This document shows positions 6,371 through 8,143 of a DNA stretch of 8,143 nt, one piece after another. The notes beneath the pieces were generated by a model. That model saw only the letters and a program-made list of their open reading frames with translations, was not told the origin of the DNA and ran no database searches. Source of the DNA: Candidatus Zhuqueibacterota bacterium (lineage in GTDB: Bacteria > Zhuqueibacterota > QNDG01); NCBI GenBank assembly GCA_003645915.1, contig QNDG01000039.1, forward strand, positions 1 through 8,143, written 5' to 3'. The translations under genes were made by a program, and so were the position numbers. Numbering within the stretch: the first letter of the stretch is position 1; the number at the start of each line of letters is the position of its first letter.

Positions 6371-6928
6371 TTGCCTGTTTCCGGGAAATCGGGAGAAAAA
6401 TATCGGTTTAATAATGTTTATTTAACAGGATTTATGGCGTCCGGTAAAACAGCTACCGGCAGAATTATTGCCGATATTTTATCATGGAAATTTATTGATA
6501 CTGACGCATATATTGAAGAGTCAGAACGCATGTTAATCAGTGATATTTTTGATTTGTACGGGGAAGAAGTTTTCAGGAAAATGGAAAATAATATACTGAA
6601 AAGAATTTCATCTTTCTCAGAATGTGTTGTTGCTCTCGGAGGAGGCGTATTTGTATCATCTGAAAACAGGAACATAATCCGGAATTCCGGAATAAGCGTG
6701 GCACTTTTATGGCCTCCGGAAATTCTTGTTAAAAGAGTAGGCAGCGGAAAAAACAGGCCATTGTTAAAAGGGCTGAATACAGACCAGATTTACAAAAAAG
6801 TAAAGAAGTTGTTGGATTACAGAGAAGAATTCTACAGAATGGCAGATGTCTGCCTTGAATTTAACACTGAGATTCCTGTAAAAACCGTAGCGCAGCGGAT
6901 TATAAACAGTCTGGAGAAATTCAGGTGA
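6371..6928 (+). CDS. aroK: shikimate kinase
   Basis: Phosphorylates shikimate at the 3-hydroxyl with ATP, step five. A P-loop kinase of 185 aa, slightly longer than the usual 165-175 because about fifteen residues precede the first strand. The Walker A motif is GFMASGKT (20-27), with Ala where many family members have Gly. Shikimate binding shows as DTD (43-45), FRKME with R69, and GGG (90-92). The lid has GKNRPLL with R129, and R151 lies in the C-terminal helix. The start is TTG 6371, the only reasonable one given the in-frame aroC stop and the Shine-Dalgarno. A later in-frame start would break the first beta strand. The stop overlaps the aroB GTG (6925-6928). The window offers no way to tell AroK from AroL naming. 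Confidence 0.93.
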   Translation: MPVSGKSGEKYRFNNVYLTGFMASGKTATGRIIADILSWKFIDTDAYIEESERMLISDIFDLYGEEVFRKMENNILKRISSFSECVVALGGGVFVSSENRNIIRNSGISVALLWPPEILVKRVGSGKNRPLLKGLNTDQIYKKVKKLLDYREEFYRMADVCLEFNTEIPVKTVAQRIINSLEKFR

Positions 6929-8037
6929 AAAAGATAGTTGTAAGGCTTGGGAAAAAATCATATTCAATTATAATAAAACCCGGAATTCTGAATAATGTTT
7001 CGGAAATAATTGACAAATTACATCCTTCAGTTCCTGTGGCAATTATTTCGGATTCCATTGTGTCCGGACTCTACGGCAAGAAATTAAAAGCTGATCTGCA
7101 GAAAACAAGAAAAGATGTTCATCTGCTAAAATTTCCTTCAGGAGAATCATCCAAAAATCACGAGCAGTTAAAACTATTATATACTGAATTGATAAAGAAA
7201 AAGATGCCGAGAAACAGTGTAATTATTGCTCTGGGTGGCGGTGTCACAGGCGATTTGGCAGGCTTTGCCGCTGCAACTTATCTCCGCGGAATTAACTTTA
7301 TTCAAATCCCCACAACTCTTCTTGCTCAGGTGGATTCCAGTGTGGGAGGTAAGGTTGGTATAAATCATGAGCTGGGGAAGAATCTAATCGGCAGTTTTTA
7401 TCAGCCCAAAATTGTAATTATTGATCCCCATGTTTTATCAACTCTGCCTGCAAGAGAGGTGGTAACCGGCATGGGTGAGGTTGTTAAATACGGCCTTATT
7501 GCAGATAAAAATCTATTTTTATTAATTGATAAAAATCTGGATAGTTTACTTGAGATTAATAATCAAAAATTAATATCAGATATAATTTACAGATGCTGCA
7601 GAATCAAAGCGCAGATTGTGGAAAAAGACGAAAAGGAAAATAATATCAGAAAAATCCTTAATTTTGGTCACACATTTGGCCATGCTCTGGAGCAGGTTAC
7701 AGATTATAAAGTATATACCCACGGAGAAGCAGTAATTGCAGGGATGAGGTGGGCGGTTTTTTACTCCCATGAAAAAGGATTGTTAAACAGTCAGCATTAT
7801 GCGGAAATTGATAAAGTTCTTGGCAGGTTCGGAATAAAAGTTGGAAATATTAATACTGATTCCATTCTTTCCGCTATGTCTGTTGATAAAAAAATATCGG
7901 ATAATCAGCTTTTTCTGATACTTTTAAAAAACGCAGGAAAAACTCTGTTTTACAAAGTTAAAGATAATAAAGAGCTTAAGTTCGTAACAGAAAGGTGGAT
8001 TAATAGTGCGGCCAAAAAAAACCATATTAATTATTAA
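6925..8037 (+). CDS. aroB: 3-dehydroquinate synthase
   Basis: Converts DAHP to 3-dehydroquinate, step two, using NAD+ and a divalent metal (Zn2+ or Co2+). The length, 370 aa, is usual. The N-terminal nucleotide-binding domain includes GGGVTGD (104-110). [15 protein letters not shown] (129-143), then K152 and N153 contribute to the active site. Metal ligands are E185 (GMGEVVKYG), H249 (NFGHTFGH) and H266 (HGEAV). The start GTG 6925 overlaps the aroK stop by 4 bp, with GGAG eight bases upstream. The last 32 bases (8006-8037) overlap the start of the dehydroquinase gene, the longest overlap in the operon. It lies next to the enzyme that uses its product. Confidence 0.97.
   Translation: MKKIVVRLGKKSYSIIIKPGILNNVSEIIDKLHPSVPVAIISDSIVSGLYGKKLKADLQKTRKDVHLLKFPSGESSKNHEQLKLLYTELIKKKMPRNSVIIALGGGVTGDLAGFAAATYLRGINFIQIPTTLLAQVDSSVGGKVGINHELGKNLIGSFYQPKIVIIDPHVLSTLPAREVVTGMGEVVKYGLIADKNLFLLIDKNLDSLLEINNQKLISDIIYRCCRIKAQIVEKDEKENNIRKILNFGHTFGHALEQVTDYKVYTHGEAVIAGMRWAVFYSHEKGLLNSQHYAEIDKVLGRFGIKVGNINTDSILSAMSVDKKISDNQLFLILLKNAGKTLFYKVKDNKELKFVTERWINSAAKKNHINY
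7991..7998 (+). promoter_or_regulatory. ribosome binding site defining the GTG start of aroQ
   Basis: AAAGGTGG ends seven bases before GTG 8006 and lies inside aroB. An in-frame TAA at 7985-7987 leaves only codons 7988-8005 upstream, none a usual start, so GTG 8006 is well fixed. Confidence 0.75.
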
Positions 8038-8143
8038 TGGTCCTAACTTAAATTTTCTGGGAACCCGTGAACCGGAAATTTACGGGTCAACAACACTTTT
8101 GCAGTTAAATAAACAACTTAAGAATTATCTTAAAAAGCGCGGA
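8006..8143 (+). CDS. aroQ: type II 3-dehydroquinate dehydratase, N-terminal part (cut by window end)
   Basis: Dehydrates 3-dehydroquinate to 3-dehydroshikimate, step three, which fills the only gap left by the other genes. Just 46 codons are inside the window. They contain [18 protein letters not shown] (10-27), the hallmark of the small dodecameric type II enzyme (about 145-150 aa in full), with catalytic R21 and Y26. The common motif has Leu where this protein has F17. The reading frame is open at the window edge. The start is GTG 8006, 32 bases inside aroB, with a strong Shine-Dalgarno. The symbol follows common use for type II dehydroquinase and is unrelated to the AroQ chorismate mutase class. 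Confidence 0.92.
   Translation, partial: MRPKKTILIINGPNLNFLGTREPEIYGSTTLLQLNKQLKNYLKKRG

Overview
The window holds one bacterial operon on the + strand that covers the complete shikimate pathway plus the branch towards tyrosine. Ahead of it is a non-coding control region. The gene order is chorismate mutase, aroF (DAHP synthase), tyrA, aroA, aroE, aroC, aroK, aroB and aroQ (type II dehydroquinase). The last gene is cut by the window edge. All seven shikimate steps are present, and chorismate mutase and prephenate dehydrogenase carry chorismate on to 4-hydroxyphenylpyruvate. No prephenate dehydratase, aminotransferase or trp gene lies in the window.

The DNA is AT-rich, with good Shine-Dalgarno sites, mixed ATG/GTG/TTG starts, many AGA arginine codons and a sigma70-type promoter with a perfect TTGACA. 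The DAHP synthase is the Thermotoga-like type I-beta form with an N-terminal regulatory domain, and the EPSP synthase resembles the Bacillus/CP4 group more than the enteric one. This is clearly a bacterium. The strong Shine-Dalgarno sites and TTGACA box argue against typical Bacteroidetes, but I cannot assign a phylum.

Layout: bases 1-310 have no convincing gene and contain two inverted repeats. A promoter at 311-339 is followed by a short ORF (371-466) with a strong ribosome binding site. It encodes a 31-residue peptide in which nine of eleven consecutive residues are aromatic (4 Tyr, 4 Phe, 1 Trp). An intrinsic terminator follows at 491-528, and chorismate mutase starts at 570. The 5' arm of the terminator can instead pair with a segment inside the leader ORF; that segment carries the same 8-mer as the terminator's 3' arm. 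This is the architecture of a ribosome-mediated transcription attenuator. Here it appears to sense the charging of tRNA-Tyr and tRNA-Phe, and possibly tRNA-Trp, and to control the whole chorismate supply operon. It is the most interesting object in the window.

The structural genes are tightly packed. Six junctions overlap (4 to 32 bp, several as GTGA/ATGA), and only aroF-tyrA (59 bp) and aroC-aroK (21 bp) have gaps, so translational coupling is likely. I see no internal promoter or terminator. The sequence therefore suggests control at two levels: attenuation at the front, and feedback through the N-terminal domain of AroF and the C-terminal ACT domain of TyrA.
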